Assembly: GCF_035961655.1 (NCBI RefSeq)
Contig: NZ_CP108393.1
Location: forward strand, 5,689,001 to 5,753,000
Origin: Streptomyces sp. NBC_01317
GTDB lineage: Bacteria > Actinomycetota > Actinomycetes > Streptomycetales > Streptomycetaceae
Length of the DNA: 64,000 nt
Direction: 5' to 3'
The notes under the pieces were generated by a model that worked only from the letters and a program-made list of their open reading frames with translations, did not search any database and was not told where the DNA came from. Each line of letters begins with the position of its first letter. Positions within the stretch are counted from its first letter, which is position 1. Made by a program: the position numbers and the translations under genes. Below are positions 1-6,554 of this stretch, piece by piece.

Positions 1-517
1 AGCGGGTGTCGGGCACGGTGAACAGGACCCACAGCACGTTCCACGGGCCGGCGGGGCGCGGTATCTCCTCAAAGAGATCCGTGTACGCCCCGTTGGTCGC
101 CAGGATGTCGTACCGCCCGTTGTAGATCACCGCGGGGAGCGGGTCGAGCGCGTCGATGATGCCCTGGACCTCGGGGGTGACGGTCGGCGCGTCCGTCTCC
201 GGATCCGGGTCGTGCGGCACCTCCGCCAGGTGGTACAGATGCTCCCGCTCGGTACGGTCCAGGCGGAGCGTGCGCGCGATGGCGTCCAGCACCTGGGCCG
301 AGGCGTTGATCGGGCGCCCCTGCTCCAGCCACGTGTACCAGGTCACACCCACCCCGGAGAGCTGGGCGACCTCCTCGCGCCGCAGGCCCGGGGTGCGGCG
401 GCGCAGCCCCGGGGCCATGCCGACGTCGGCGGGGGTCACCCGGGCCCGGCGGCTGCGCAGGAAGGCCGCCAGCTCGGGCCTGCGCCGGCTGCCGCTGGTG
501 GTGTGCCGCACGGTCAT
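1..517 (-). CDS. XRE-family regulator with MmyB-like ligand domain (3' end cut by window)
   Basis: A DNA-binding regulator, read right to left, that runs off the left edge; 172 codons are visible. The helix-turn-helix lies at about residues 14-85, with the motif LRREEVAQLSGVGVTWYTWL around residue 45-64 that typifies this actinobacterial XRE group. From about residue 110 the start of the MmyB-like sensor domain follows (PAVIYNGRYDILATNGAY). The ATG at 517 is the first start giving the usual N-terminus. The gene is divergent from the MFS exporter at 629, the normal arrangement when such a regulator controls an efflux pump. That functional link is inferred from position. A second pair of the same architecture sits at 42.8-45.3 kb. 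Confidence 0.9.
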   Translation of the reverse strand, partial: MTVRHTTSGSRRRPELAAFLRSRRARVTPADVGMAPGLRRRTPGLRREEVAQLSGVGVTWYTWLEQGRPINASAQVLDAIARTLRLDRTEREHLYHLAEVPHDPDPETDAPTVTPEVQGIIDALDPLPAVIYNGRYDILATNGAYTDLFEEIPRPAGPWNVLWVLFTVPDTR

Positions 518-628
518 CGTTGTCACGCCCCCATCGTGCGCTTCCGGAGAGGCCGCTGCCAGGTGGTGCCAGTACCAGCATCAAGGGGCTCTGGTTACCC
601 GTATCCGAAGCACCGCAGGCTCGGTGCC
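518..628. promoter_or_regulatory. Divergent promoter region of regulator and MFS exporter
   Basis: The 111 bp between the two divergent starts must hold both promoters and any operator. An imperfect inverted repeat GTACCAG (572-578) / CTGGTTAC (591-598) with a 12-bp spacer is a candidate regulator site. No clear -35/-10 pair was recognised, so this is a positional inference. Confidence 0.35.
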
Positions 629-2137
629 ATGACCACGACCCCTTCGGCCGCGAGCCCCGCAGCCACGACCTCCGCTCATCCCGGTGGATCCGTTCGATCT
701 GTTCGATCTGCTCGATCCAGTAAAACCGGTACCACTGACAAGCGGCCCGGCATGCTGCTCGCGGTGGTGCTCGCCGCCCAGTTCATGGCGCTGCTCGACG
801 TCTTCATCGTCAACGTCGCCGCTCCGACGATCCGTACCGAACTCCACGCCTCCGGCGCCGGGTTGCAGATGGTGATCGCCGGCTACACCATCTCGTACGC
901 CGTCCTGCTGATCACCGGGGCCAGGCTGGGCGATCTGCTGGGCCACCGGCGGATGTACCTCGGCGGGCTCGCCGTCTTCACCGTCTCCTCGCTCGCCTGC
1001 GGACTGGCCGCGGGTACGGGGCAGTTGATCGCCTTCCGGCTGGTCCAGGGCGCCGGCGCGGCCCTGATGATCCCTCAGGTGCTCAGCCTCATCCAGCGCA
1101 ACTTCACCGGCGAGGGGCGCGGGCGTGCGCTCGGCGCGTACGCCGCCGTGCTCGCCACCGGGGCAGCGGCCGGGCAGGTCGTGGGCGGACTGCTCGTCAG
1201 CGCCGACCTGTTCGGGGAGGGCTGGCGGCCGGTCTTCCTGGTCAACGTGCCCGTGGGGGCGGTCCTTCTGGTGCTCGGTGCCCGGGTGCTGCCCAAGGAC
1301 CGGCGCGGCGAACCGGAACGCTCGCGCTCGCTCGACCTGCCGGGCCTGGTGCTGCTGGCCGGGGCCGTGTCGCTGCTGACCGTACCGCTGGTGCTCGGTC
1401 AGGAGGAGGGCTGGCCTCTGTGGTCCTGGCTGTCACTGGGGGCGTCCGTGGTGTTCTTCTGCGGTTTCCTCGTGTTCGAGTCCCGGCTCGCGCGCAACGG
1501 CGGAGCGCCACTGATCGCCCCGCGTGTGCTGCGCATTCCGGGGATGGCCCTGGCGGCCGTGCGCATCCTGCTGGTCATGGCCGTCAACGCCGGTTTCCTT
1601 TTCTCCCTCACCCTCTACATCCAAGGTGCCCTGGGCTACAGCCCGTTGCGCGCGGGACTGTCCTTCGCGCCGACGGCGGTGGTCTTCGGTGTGATCGGCC
1701 TGACCTGGCGCACCTGGCCCCAGCGGTTGCACAAGGCCCTGGTCCCGGGAGGGTTCGCGCTGGCCGCCGTCTCGTCCGTCGCCGTGGGATGGGTGCTGCG
1801 CGACGTCGGTGACGGCGGTGTCGCGATGTACGCCGCGTTCATGGGCCTCGGCGGCGGACTGTCGCTCGGCTTCAGCCCCGTACTGGCCCGCGCGCTGGCG
1901 ACCGTACGCCAGGAGGACGCGGCCGACGCCAGCGGACTGCTCGCCACCGTCACCCAACTCGGCCAGCTGCTCGGGGTCGCGACATTCGGGACACTCTTCC
2001 TGAACCGTCTGGACGCCTCGGGACCCGGCGCGGCCGCGGACGCGCTGTGGATCTGCATGCTCGCGCTCGCCGGCGCGAGTGTCCTGGGCGCGGCGGCCGG
2101 TTCCGTCACCGGGCGAAAGGCCCCTACCGTGCGCTGA
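629..2137 (+). CDS. MFS transporter, DHA2-like drug exporter
   Basis: Predicted proton-coupled multidrug exporter of 502 residues in the cytoplasmic membrane. Strings of hydrophobic segments fit the 14-helix DHA2 family. The loop between helices 2 and 3 carries motif A (GARLGDLLGHRRMY), and a motif C-like stretch (GAAAGQVVGGLL) follows in helix 5. The ATG at 629 was preferred to upstream in-frame starts because these would run through the promoter and the regulator's coding region. The first 45 residues are Ser/Arg/Thr rich and contain a 9-bp near-repeat (TTCGATCTG, about 689-714). The substrate cannot be read from sequence. The divergent XRE gene is its likely regulator. Confidence 0.9.
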   Translation: MTTTPSAASPAATTSAHPGGSVRSVRSARSSKTGTTDKRPGMLLAVVLAAQFMALLDVFIVNVAAPTIRTELHASGAGLQMVIAGYTISYAVLLITGARLGDLLGHRRMYLGGLAVFTVSSLACGLAAGTGQLIAFRLVQGAGAALMIPQVLSLIQRNFTGEGRGRALGAYAAVLATGAAAGQVVGGLLVSADLFGEGWRPVFLVNVPVGAVLLVLGARVLPKDRRGEPERSRSLDLPGLVLLAGAVSLLTVPLVLGQEEGWPLWSWLSLGASVVFFCGFLVFESRLARNGGAPLIAPRVLRIPGMALAAVRILLVMAVNAGFLFSLTLYIQGALGYSPLRAGLSFAPTAVVFGVIGLTWRTWPQRLHKALVPGGFALAAVSSVAVGWVLRDVGDGGVAMYAAFMGLGGGLSLGFSPVLARALATVRQEDAADASGLLATVTQLGQLLGVATFGTLFLNRLDASGPGAAADALWICMLALAGASVLGAAAGSVTGRKAPTVR

Positions 2138-2251
2138 CGTCCGCTATGAGCCTTCACCGGCAGGCCTTTTCATGCTGACCCCGTTGCGCGGGCGTGGCAG
2201 AATCGGACGGCCGGAGGGGGACGCCGGCCTGGACCCGGAGGGAGAGCGCGC

Positions 2252-2326
2252 ATGTCCGCCAGCGGCGTCGAGGGGGACGATGACCTGCCTGCCACGACGG
2301 AGGTCCGCGGCCGCGGCCGGAGCTGA
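2252..2326 (+). CDS. Possible 24-residue small protein ahead of zinc-ribbon gene
   Basis: A short frame, MSASGVEGDDDLPATTEV then RGRGRS and TGA. It has a good ribosome site (GGAGGGAG just upstream of 2250) and ends directly against the next gene's start, the spacing of a translationally coupled pair. The peptide is acidic then basic and has no recognisable domain. It may be a real small protein or a coupling ORF that feeds ribosomes to the zinc-ribbon gene. Support is only the RBS, the codon pattern and the tight junction. Confidence 0.4.
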   Translation: MSASGVEGDDDLPATTEVRGRGRS

Positions 2327-2329
2327 GTG

Positions 2330-2563
2330 ATGGGTGCTCACAGGCGTAAGTGCGACTGGTGCGGCAGCGGTACGCCGATCGTCAGGGACATGGATCCGCT
2401 CCACGCCGACTTCCAGTACTGGTGCGAGGAGTGCGCACGGGCACTGATCATAAAAGGCGACCCGATCGAGACCTACCGTGAGCTCGAAGGCGAGCCCATC
2501 TACGGACGTCTCCTCGACGAACACTGCACGCTCAAACGCTTCTACTCCTTCGCGACCGCCTGA
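2330..2563 (+). CDS. Small zinc-ribbon protein, conserved hypothetical
   Basis: A 77-residue protein with two CxxC knuckles (C8-x2-C11 and C32-x2-C35), spaced as in a zinc ribbon, followed by a charged helical tail. I do not recognise a named family; a role in nucleic-acid or protein binding is only a guess from the fold. ATG 2330 is preferred to GTG 2327 because GGAG at 2319-2322 is then 7 nt upstream. It follows the 24-codon ORF without a gap and precedes a 20-bp palindrome that may end the transcript. Confidence 0.65.
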   Translation: MGAHRRKCDWCGSGTPIVRDMDPLHADFQYWCEECARALIIKGDPIETYRELEGEPIYGRLLDEHCTLKRFYSFATA

Positions 2564-2591
2564 CGACGTCCTTCGCGAGACGGTCGCGGAG

Positions 2592-2611
2592 GACGCCCGG
2601 TACCGGGCGTC
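2592..2611. terminator. Palindrome after zinc-ribbon gene, possible terminator
   Basis: Perfect 20-bp palindrome GACGCCCGGTACCGGGCGTC with no loop bases and no T-tract, 28 nt after the stop codon at 2563. It could end the small-gene transcript and separate it from the tRNA promoter, but the missing T-run keeps this tentative. Confidence 0.4.
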
Positions 2612-2632
2612 TCCGTACGGAGGGGAATCGAT

Positions 2633-2662
2633 TTGGTGCTCGGCGGGAGGGACCGTTAATGT
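2633..2662 (+). promoter_or_regulatory. Candidate promoter of tRNA-Ala
   Basis: TTGGTG (2633-2638), an 18-bp spacer and TAATGT (2657-2662) match the vegetative -35/-10 pattern. Transcription would start near 2669, about 20 nt before the mature tRNA 5' end. It sits in a visibly AT-richer patch than its surroundings. Confidence 0.45.
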
Positions 2663-2690
2663 TGGCGACACCGCAGGGGAGACCCGGCGC

Positions 2691-2763
<73 letters not shown>

Positions 2764-2795
2764 CAGCGCATCACCTTCACAACGAAGAGCACATC

Positions 2796-2832
2796 AAGAA
2801 GCGGGCCACCCGGATCGGGTGGCCCGCTTCTT
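2796..2832. terminator. Bidirectional intrinsic terminator
   Basis: A perfect 16-bp stem (arms 2796-2811 and 2817-2832) with loop GGATC. The arms begin and end with AAGAAG/CTTCTT, giving short A- and T-rich flanks on both strands. It lies between the tRNA and the convergent nuoF-like gene, whose stop codon is 5 bp away, so it can serve both. Confidence 0.85.
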
Positions 2833-2837
2833 CATGG

Positions 2838-4424
2838 TCAACCCCGGCCGGGGCCGAGGGCCTTGCGGCCGCCGCCGGGCGGCAGCGCCGCGCGTGCGGG
2901 CCGTTCCGGCTCGGGCTGCTCGATACGGAGCGCCAGCGCCGGGCAGCGGCGCACGGCGCGCTGCGCGCGGCCCCGCATGTGCACGGGGACCGACGCGTCC
3001 GCGAGCGCCGGGTAGCCGTCGGGGCCCAGCCGGATCAGCTCGGGCACGATGTCCGCGCAGAGCCCGTGGCCCTGGCAGAGCGTCCAGTCCACGGCGAGCT
3101 TCTCGCCGCTCGGGATCGACTCCTCCGCCTCCTGGTAGCCGGGACCCGGCAGCGGCAGCACCCCGGTCGTCTCGCGCCCGCACCCGCCGTGCAGCATGTG
3201 CGCGGCCAGGTCGTCGGTGAACGCCGACAGGGTGGAGGCGAAGAAGCGCGCGGAGCCGTCGGGGTGCTTGCACGCGCCCCGGCCCTTGACCGCCTGGGTG
3301 ACCGCGCGCAGCGCCTCCAGGGCGGTCGGGCCGCCCCCGTTGATCACGTCGGACAGACCGCCGGCCGCGGCGGGCAGACCGAGCTTGCAGGGGCCGCACT
3401 GCCCGGCCGTCTCGGCCGCGAGCCAGTTGGCCACCCGCAGGGCCTCGCCCAGCGGGCAGGTCTCGGGGCCGATGGGCAGGATCGCCCCGGCGCCCAGGGA
3501 GCCGCCCACGGCCGCCAGGGACGCCCGGGAGACGACCGCCTCATGGGCGGCCACCGCGTCGATCCAGTTGCCGTGGTAGCCGCCTGTGAGCACGCCCTGG
3601 GGCAGCGGCGGGGCGCCGGCCATCTGGAGGACGTACCGCAGCGGCACACCGGTCGGCACCTCGATGACCATCGGCCGGGCGACCGCGCCCGACACGGTCA
3701 GCATGACGGTGCCCGGCTCGTCCTCCAGCCCGGTGTGGCCGTAGCGGCGGGCGCCGATCCGGGCGCCGACGGCCAACTGCGCGTACGTCTCGGCGTTGGA
3801 GAGCAGGGTCGGCGCTCCGCCGACGCCGGACTCCGCCGCGCGTTCCCTGCGGCCCGGCGGCAGGGCGGGCCCGCCGCCGATGGCGCGGATCACCGCCGAG
3901 GCCTCGCCGGAGACCATGCGCTCGGGCGTACGGACCACCCGCGCGCGCAACTGCTGGCCGCGCCGGTCGGACAGACCGCGCTCGGCGAGCGCCGCCCGCA
4001 TGGATATCTCCGTGGAGTTGCGGGTGACGGCGACGACCAGGGTGCGGGCGCCGAGCGCCTCGGCGGCCAGCAGGGCGCCGTCCAGGATCAGGTGCGGCGC
4101 CCGGTTGAGCAGCACGGTGTCCTTGCGGCACGCGGGCTCGCCCTCACTGCCGTTGATCACCACGACGGGCCTGACCCCGCGCCGGATCGACGCCTGGGCG
4201 ACCGCCCGCAGCTTCTTGCCGAAGGGGAAGCCGGCGCCGCCGCGGCCGCGCAGGGTGATGTTCTCGGCGAGCTGCGCCAGCCGCTCACCGGTCATCGGCT
4301 GGAGCGGCCCGTGCACCTTCAGGTGCATGGGCAGGTCGAGCCGCTCGACCAGGTCGAACCCCTGCGTCAACTGGGGCAGGCCGACGACGCGGACTTCGGG
4401 GACGTCGGGGAGAGGGGCGTTCAC
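2838..4424 (-). CDS. NuoF-like flavoprotein fused to a C-terminal ferredoxin
   Basis: 528 residues resembling the NADH-binding 51-kDa subunit of complex I and related dehydrogenases. The FMN/NADH motif GRGGAGFP is at about 60-67 and NGSEGEPACRKD follows near 90; an SLBB-like region is central. The iron-sulfur segment has CGPC plus a later CKHP instead of the classical tight CGxCxPC...C cluster. The last about 80 residues form a small ferredoxin (CQGHGLC and a later RRCPAL), usually a 3Fe-4S type. The GTG start overlaps the stop of the membrane gene as GTGA, with AGGAG upstream. No nuo genes are nearby, so this is not a standard complex I subunit. It probably passes electrons to or from the membrane partner (inference). 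Confidence 0.8.
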   Translation of the reverse strand: MNAPLPDVPEVRVVGLPQLTQGFDLVERLDLPMHLKVHGPLQPMTGERLAQLAENITLRGRGGAGFPFGKKLRAVAQASIRRGVRPVVVINGSEGEPACRKDTVLLNRAPHLILDGALLAAEALGARTLVVAVTRNSTEISMRAALAERGLSDRRGQQLRARVVRTPERMVSGEASAVIRAIGGGPALPPGRRERAAESGVGGAPTLLSNAETYAQLAVGARIGARRYGHTGLEDEPGTVMLTVSGAVARPMVIEVPTGVPLRYVLQMAGAPPLPQGVLTGGYHGNWIDAVAAHEAVVSRASLAAVGGSLGAGAILPIGPETCPLGEALRVANWLAAETAGQCGPCKLGLPAAAGGLSDVINGGGPTALEALRAVTQAVKGRGACKHPDGSARFFASTLSAFTDDLAAHMLHGGCGRETTGVLPLPGPGYQEAEESIPSGEKLAVDWTLCQGHGLCADIVPELIRLGPDGYPALADASVPVHMRGRAQRAVRRCPALALRIEQPEPERPARAALPPGGGRKALGPGRG

Positions 4425-6121
4425 GGTCGGTCTCCTGCGGGTGCGTTCCAGGGCTCCCCGGCCGGGGGCTGGTAGAGCGGACCCGGCGGGGGCTCGCTGC
4501 CGGGACGGGGCCCTGTTCCGTCGTACGTCGTGCCTTCGTAGGAAGGCCCGACCGGGGAGGCGGGCGCCTGGCCCGTGTACGGAGGAAGGTTGCCCGTGTC
4601 GTAGGCGGGGAGGGCGCCTGTGTCGTACGCGGGGATCGAGCCGGTGTCGTACGGGGAGGCCGCGTTGGGCCCGTAGACGGGCACAGAGCCGGTGTCGTAC
4701 GAGGGGGTCGACCCCGTGTCGTACGAAGGGACGGAACCGGTGTCGTACGCCGGGACGGACCCGGTGTCGTACGCCGGCGTCGAACCCGTGTCGTACGAGG
4801 GGACGGATCCCGTGTCGTACGGAGAGGGGGCCGGGGCGGGGGGAGCGAAGGCCTGTCCGGGCGGCGGCGGGGAGGGCGCCGGCCAGGAGCCGGGACGGCC
4901 GGTGGACTCTTCGGTGATGATCGGCAGTTCCTCGGTCATGGGGATGCGTTCGGCGAGCGGGATGTCACCGGACGGGGGACCGGACAGCGGGCCGGACGGG
5001 GATCCTGGCGCCGCGCCGTAGGGCGGTGTGACCGGGAGAACGGTGGTCGGGTCCGTACCCAGGGAGACCGCGCGGTAGCCGGCCGAGAGGCCGGTTCCGG
5101 GTCCGGACACCGGATCGGGGGTGCGGCCCGAGAACGGGTCCGCGAAGGCGTCGGACAGCGAATCGCCGCCCGGGGCGCCTGAGCCGCCCGCGTACAGGCC
5201 CATGGGGGCCCGCTCCGCCTCGTACAGCGGCGGGGACGGCGGGGCGAGCCGCGGTGGGGTCCGCGGCCGGCCGAGCGGGGCACCCAGCGGCTGCGCCGAG
5301 AAGGAGGGCTCACGGCGGAGCTGCTCGTACTCGGGCCGCGGGGTGAGGCCCGTCGCTCCGGGCAGCGGATCCGACGACAGGTCCCGGAGCGACTGCTCCG
5401 GCTCCGTCGTACGGCGCTGCCCGCCGGTCAGTGCGATGAGCTGGTCGGCGATCTGGTTCTGGACCGGGCGGGGGAGGAGCCGCAGGGACACGGCCGCCGC
5501 CACTCCGACGAGCGAGACGCAGTACATCGTGGTGACCCAGGTCGCCGCCGGCCGGCCCGTGTAGAGGCCGTGCACCAGGGCGAAGCACCAGGCCGGATAG
5601 GCGAGCATGTGCATCGCCCGCCAGCGGCCGGCGATGCGGCCCGGGGTGGCGAACGCACTGCGCATCGCCCCGGTGGTGGCGGCGACGATCATCAGGAGTC
5701 CGGCGAGCGAACCGAAACCGATGAGACCGTTCGTACCGGTCATCCCCAGGCCGAACGGCACCAGGGCGCCGATCAGCGAGACGTGCCCGAGCGACACCTT
5801 GACGGTGACGTGCAGCAGCAGGAAGCCGAGCGAGGCCACGGCCGTCGCCCGGTGGATGCCCTGCGCGAGCAACCGGTGCCGCGAGGAGAGCAGCAACCGG
5901 TCGGTGGCTATCAGCCCCCACGCGACGGCTGCCGTCAGGGACACGAGGGAAAGCACGCCGGCTGCGAAATCGAGCGCGGCGCGGAAGGCGTCGCCTGTCG
6001 CGACGGCGAGAAGGGGTACCAGTACCAGTGCAGCGACGGTCAGCCCGCCCTGGACCTGCCGGCTCATGCCGGGGTCCAGCGCGGGCGACGAACTGATCCT
6101 GCGATTGCGAGAAGGGTTCAT
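4421..6121 (-). CDS. Membrane protein, cytochrome b561/ferric reductase-like, with YDTGS repeat tail
   Basis: 566 residues. Roughly residues 20-225 hold about six hydrophobic helices with conserved-looking histidines (GIHRATA, LLLHVTVKVSLGH, AMHMLAYPAWCFALVHGLY), the pattern of a haem-b membrane redox domain. The remaining about 330 residues are Pro/Gly/Ser/Tyr rich and include about ten copies of (A/S)YDTGS(V/T)P, encoded near 4.58-4.83 kb. ATG 6121 has GGAG 8 nt upstream; starts further out lack one. The gene is first in a two-gene unit with the NuoF/ferredoxin gene, suggesting a membrane electron-transfer pair. The tail is probably disordered and cytoplasmic or envelope-exposed; its role is unknown. 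Confidence 0.75.
   Translation of the reverse strand: MNPSRNRRISSSPALDPGMSRQVQGGLTVAALVLVPLLAVATGDAFRAALDFAAGVLSLVSLTAAVAWGLIATDRLLLSSRHRLLAQGIHRATAVASLGFLLLHVTVKVSLGHVSLIGALVPFGLGMTGTNGLIGFGSLAGLLMIVAATTGAMRSAFATPGRIAGRWRAMHMLAYPAWCFALVHGLYTGRPAATWVTTMYCVSLVGVAAAVSLRLLPRPVQNQIADQLIALTGGQRRTTEPEQSLRDLSSDPLPGATGLTPRPEYEQLRREPSFSAQPLGAPLGRPRTPPRLAPPSPPLYEAERAPMGLYAGGSGAPGGDSLSDAFADPFSGRTPDPVSGPGTGLSAGYRAVSLGTDPTTVLPVTPPYGAAPGSPSGPLSGPPSGDIPLAERIPMTEELPIITEESTGRPGSWPAPSPPPPGQAFAPPAPAPSPYDTGSVPSYDTGSTPAYDTGSVPAYDTGSVPSYDTGSTPSYDTGSVPVYGPNAASPYDTGSIPAYDTGALPAYDTGNLPPYTGQAPASPVGPSYEGTTYDGTGPRPGSEPPPGPLYQPPAGEPWNAPAGDRP
4580..4830 (-). repeat. Coding tandem repeat, (S/A)YDTGS(V/T)P units
   Basis: About ten 8-residue (24-bp) units, most reading YDTGS(V/I/T)P(A/S/V), with one unit replaced by YGPNAASP. 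The DNA shows recurring GTGTCGTACG blocks on the plus strand. Period and identity are strong enough for slippage, so copy number is expected to vary between strains. Confidence 0.85.
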
Positions 6122-6391
6122 GGGGTCGACTCCGAATGGCTCGGGAAAGCGGTCCCGTTGCCGCATGCTAAGTGGAGCGATACCAGGCAGAGACCGATTC
6201 TCAGGTTTAACCAAGGGAAGGTGAGGTAACCGACTTTGAGCTTGCCCCGGATAGGGGCGATACGCGGAGTAAGGTGCTGCCCAGTGATCGAGGTTCGCCG
6301 ACCTCCGGACACGCCGGTCGTCGCGACCGCGCTTCTTGGCGCCGCCGACCCGCCCGCCGGATCTCCGGTGCGGGCCGTCCGGGCCCTGCGG

Positions 6392-6442
6392 TACCCTGAC
6401 GCCATGCGTGCCGTACGCCTTCTGCTCGGCGGGCCGCGCTGA
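6392..6442 (+). promoter_or_regulatory. leuS leader peptide [12 protein letters not shown] with leaderless-type -10
   Basis: A 12-codon ORF (6404-6442) reads [12 protein letters not shown] with three consecutive leucine codons (CTT CTG CTC). A TANNNT hexamer TACCCT (6392-6397) lies exactly 6 nt before its ATG, which would place the transcript start at the ATG itself. Leu-run leader peptides upstream of a terminator are the hallmark of ribosome-mediated attenuation. Here the regulated gene would be leucyl-tRNA synthetase, so shortage of charged tRNA-Leu would raise leuS expression. Confidence 0.65.
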
Positions 6443-6511
6443 TCAGTCCCGACGGATGGAAGATCCGGTCGGAATCGGCGCGGCTGACCCCTCCTGTGCG
6501 AGGGGCTTTTT
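6433..6511 (+). terminator. Attenuator of leuS: upstream hairpin plus T-tract terminator
   Basis: GCCGCGC (6433-6439, just before the leader stop codon) can pair with GCGCGGC (6478-6484). Immediately downstream, CCCCTC (6488-6493) pairs with GAGGGG (6500-6505) over a 6-nt loop and is followed by CTTTTTC, a genuine T-run that is rare in this genome. The terminator ends 44 nt before the leuS start codon, so termination here would silence leuS. Stalling on the Leu codons lies next to the first arm. The exact switching geometry is inferred. Confidence 0.65.
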
Positions 6512-6554
6512 CATTCGCCGCAGGCAGAGACGATCGATGGAGCTTCGAAGGATC

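Noticed and set aside
212..628. N-terminal extension of the first MFS transporter
   Set aside because: The extended frame overlaps the divergent regulator gene; ATG 629 starts the membrane protein properly.
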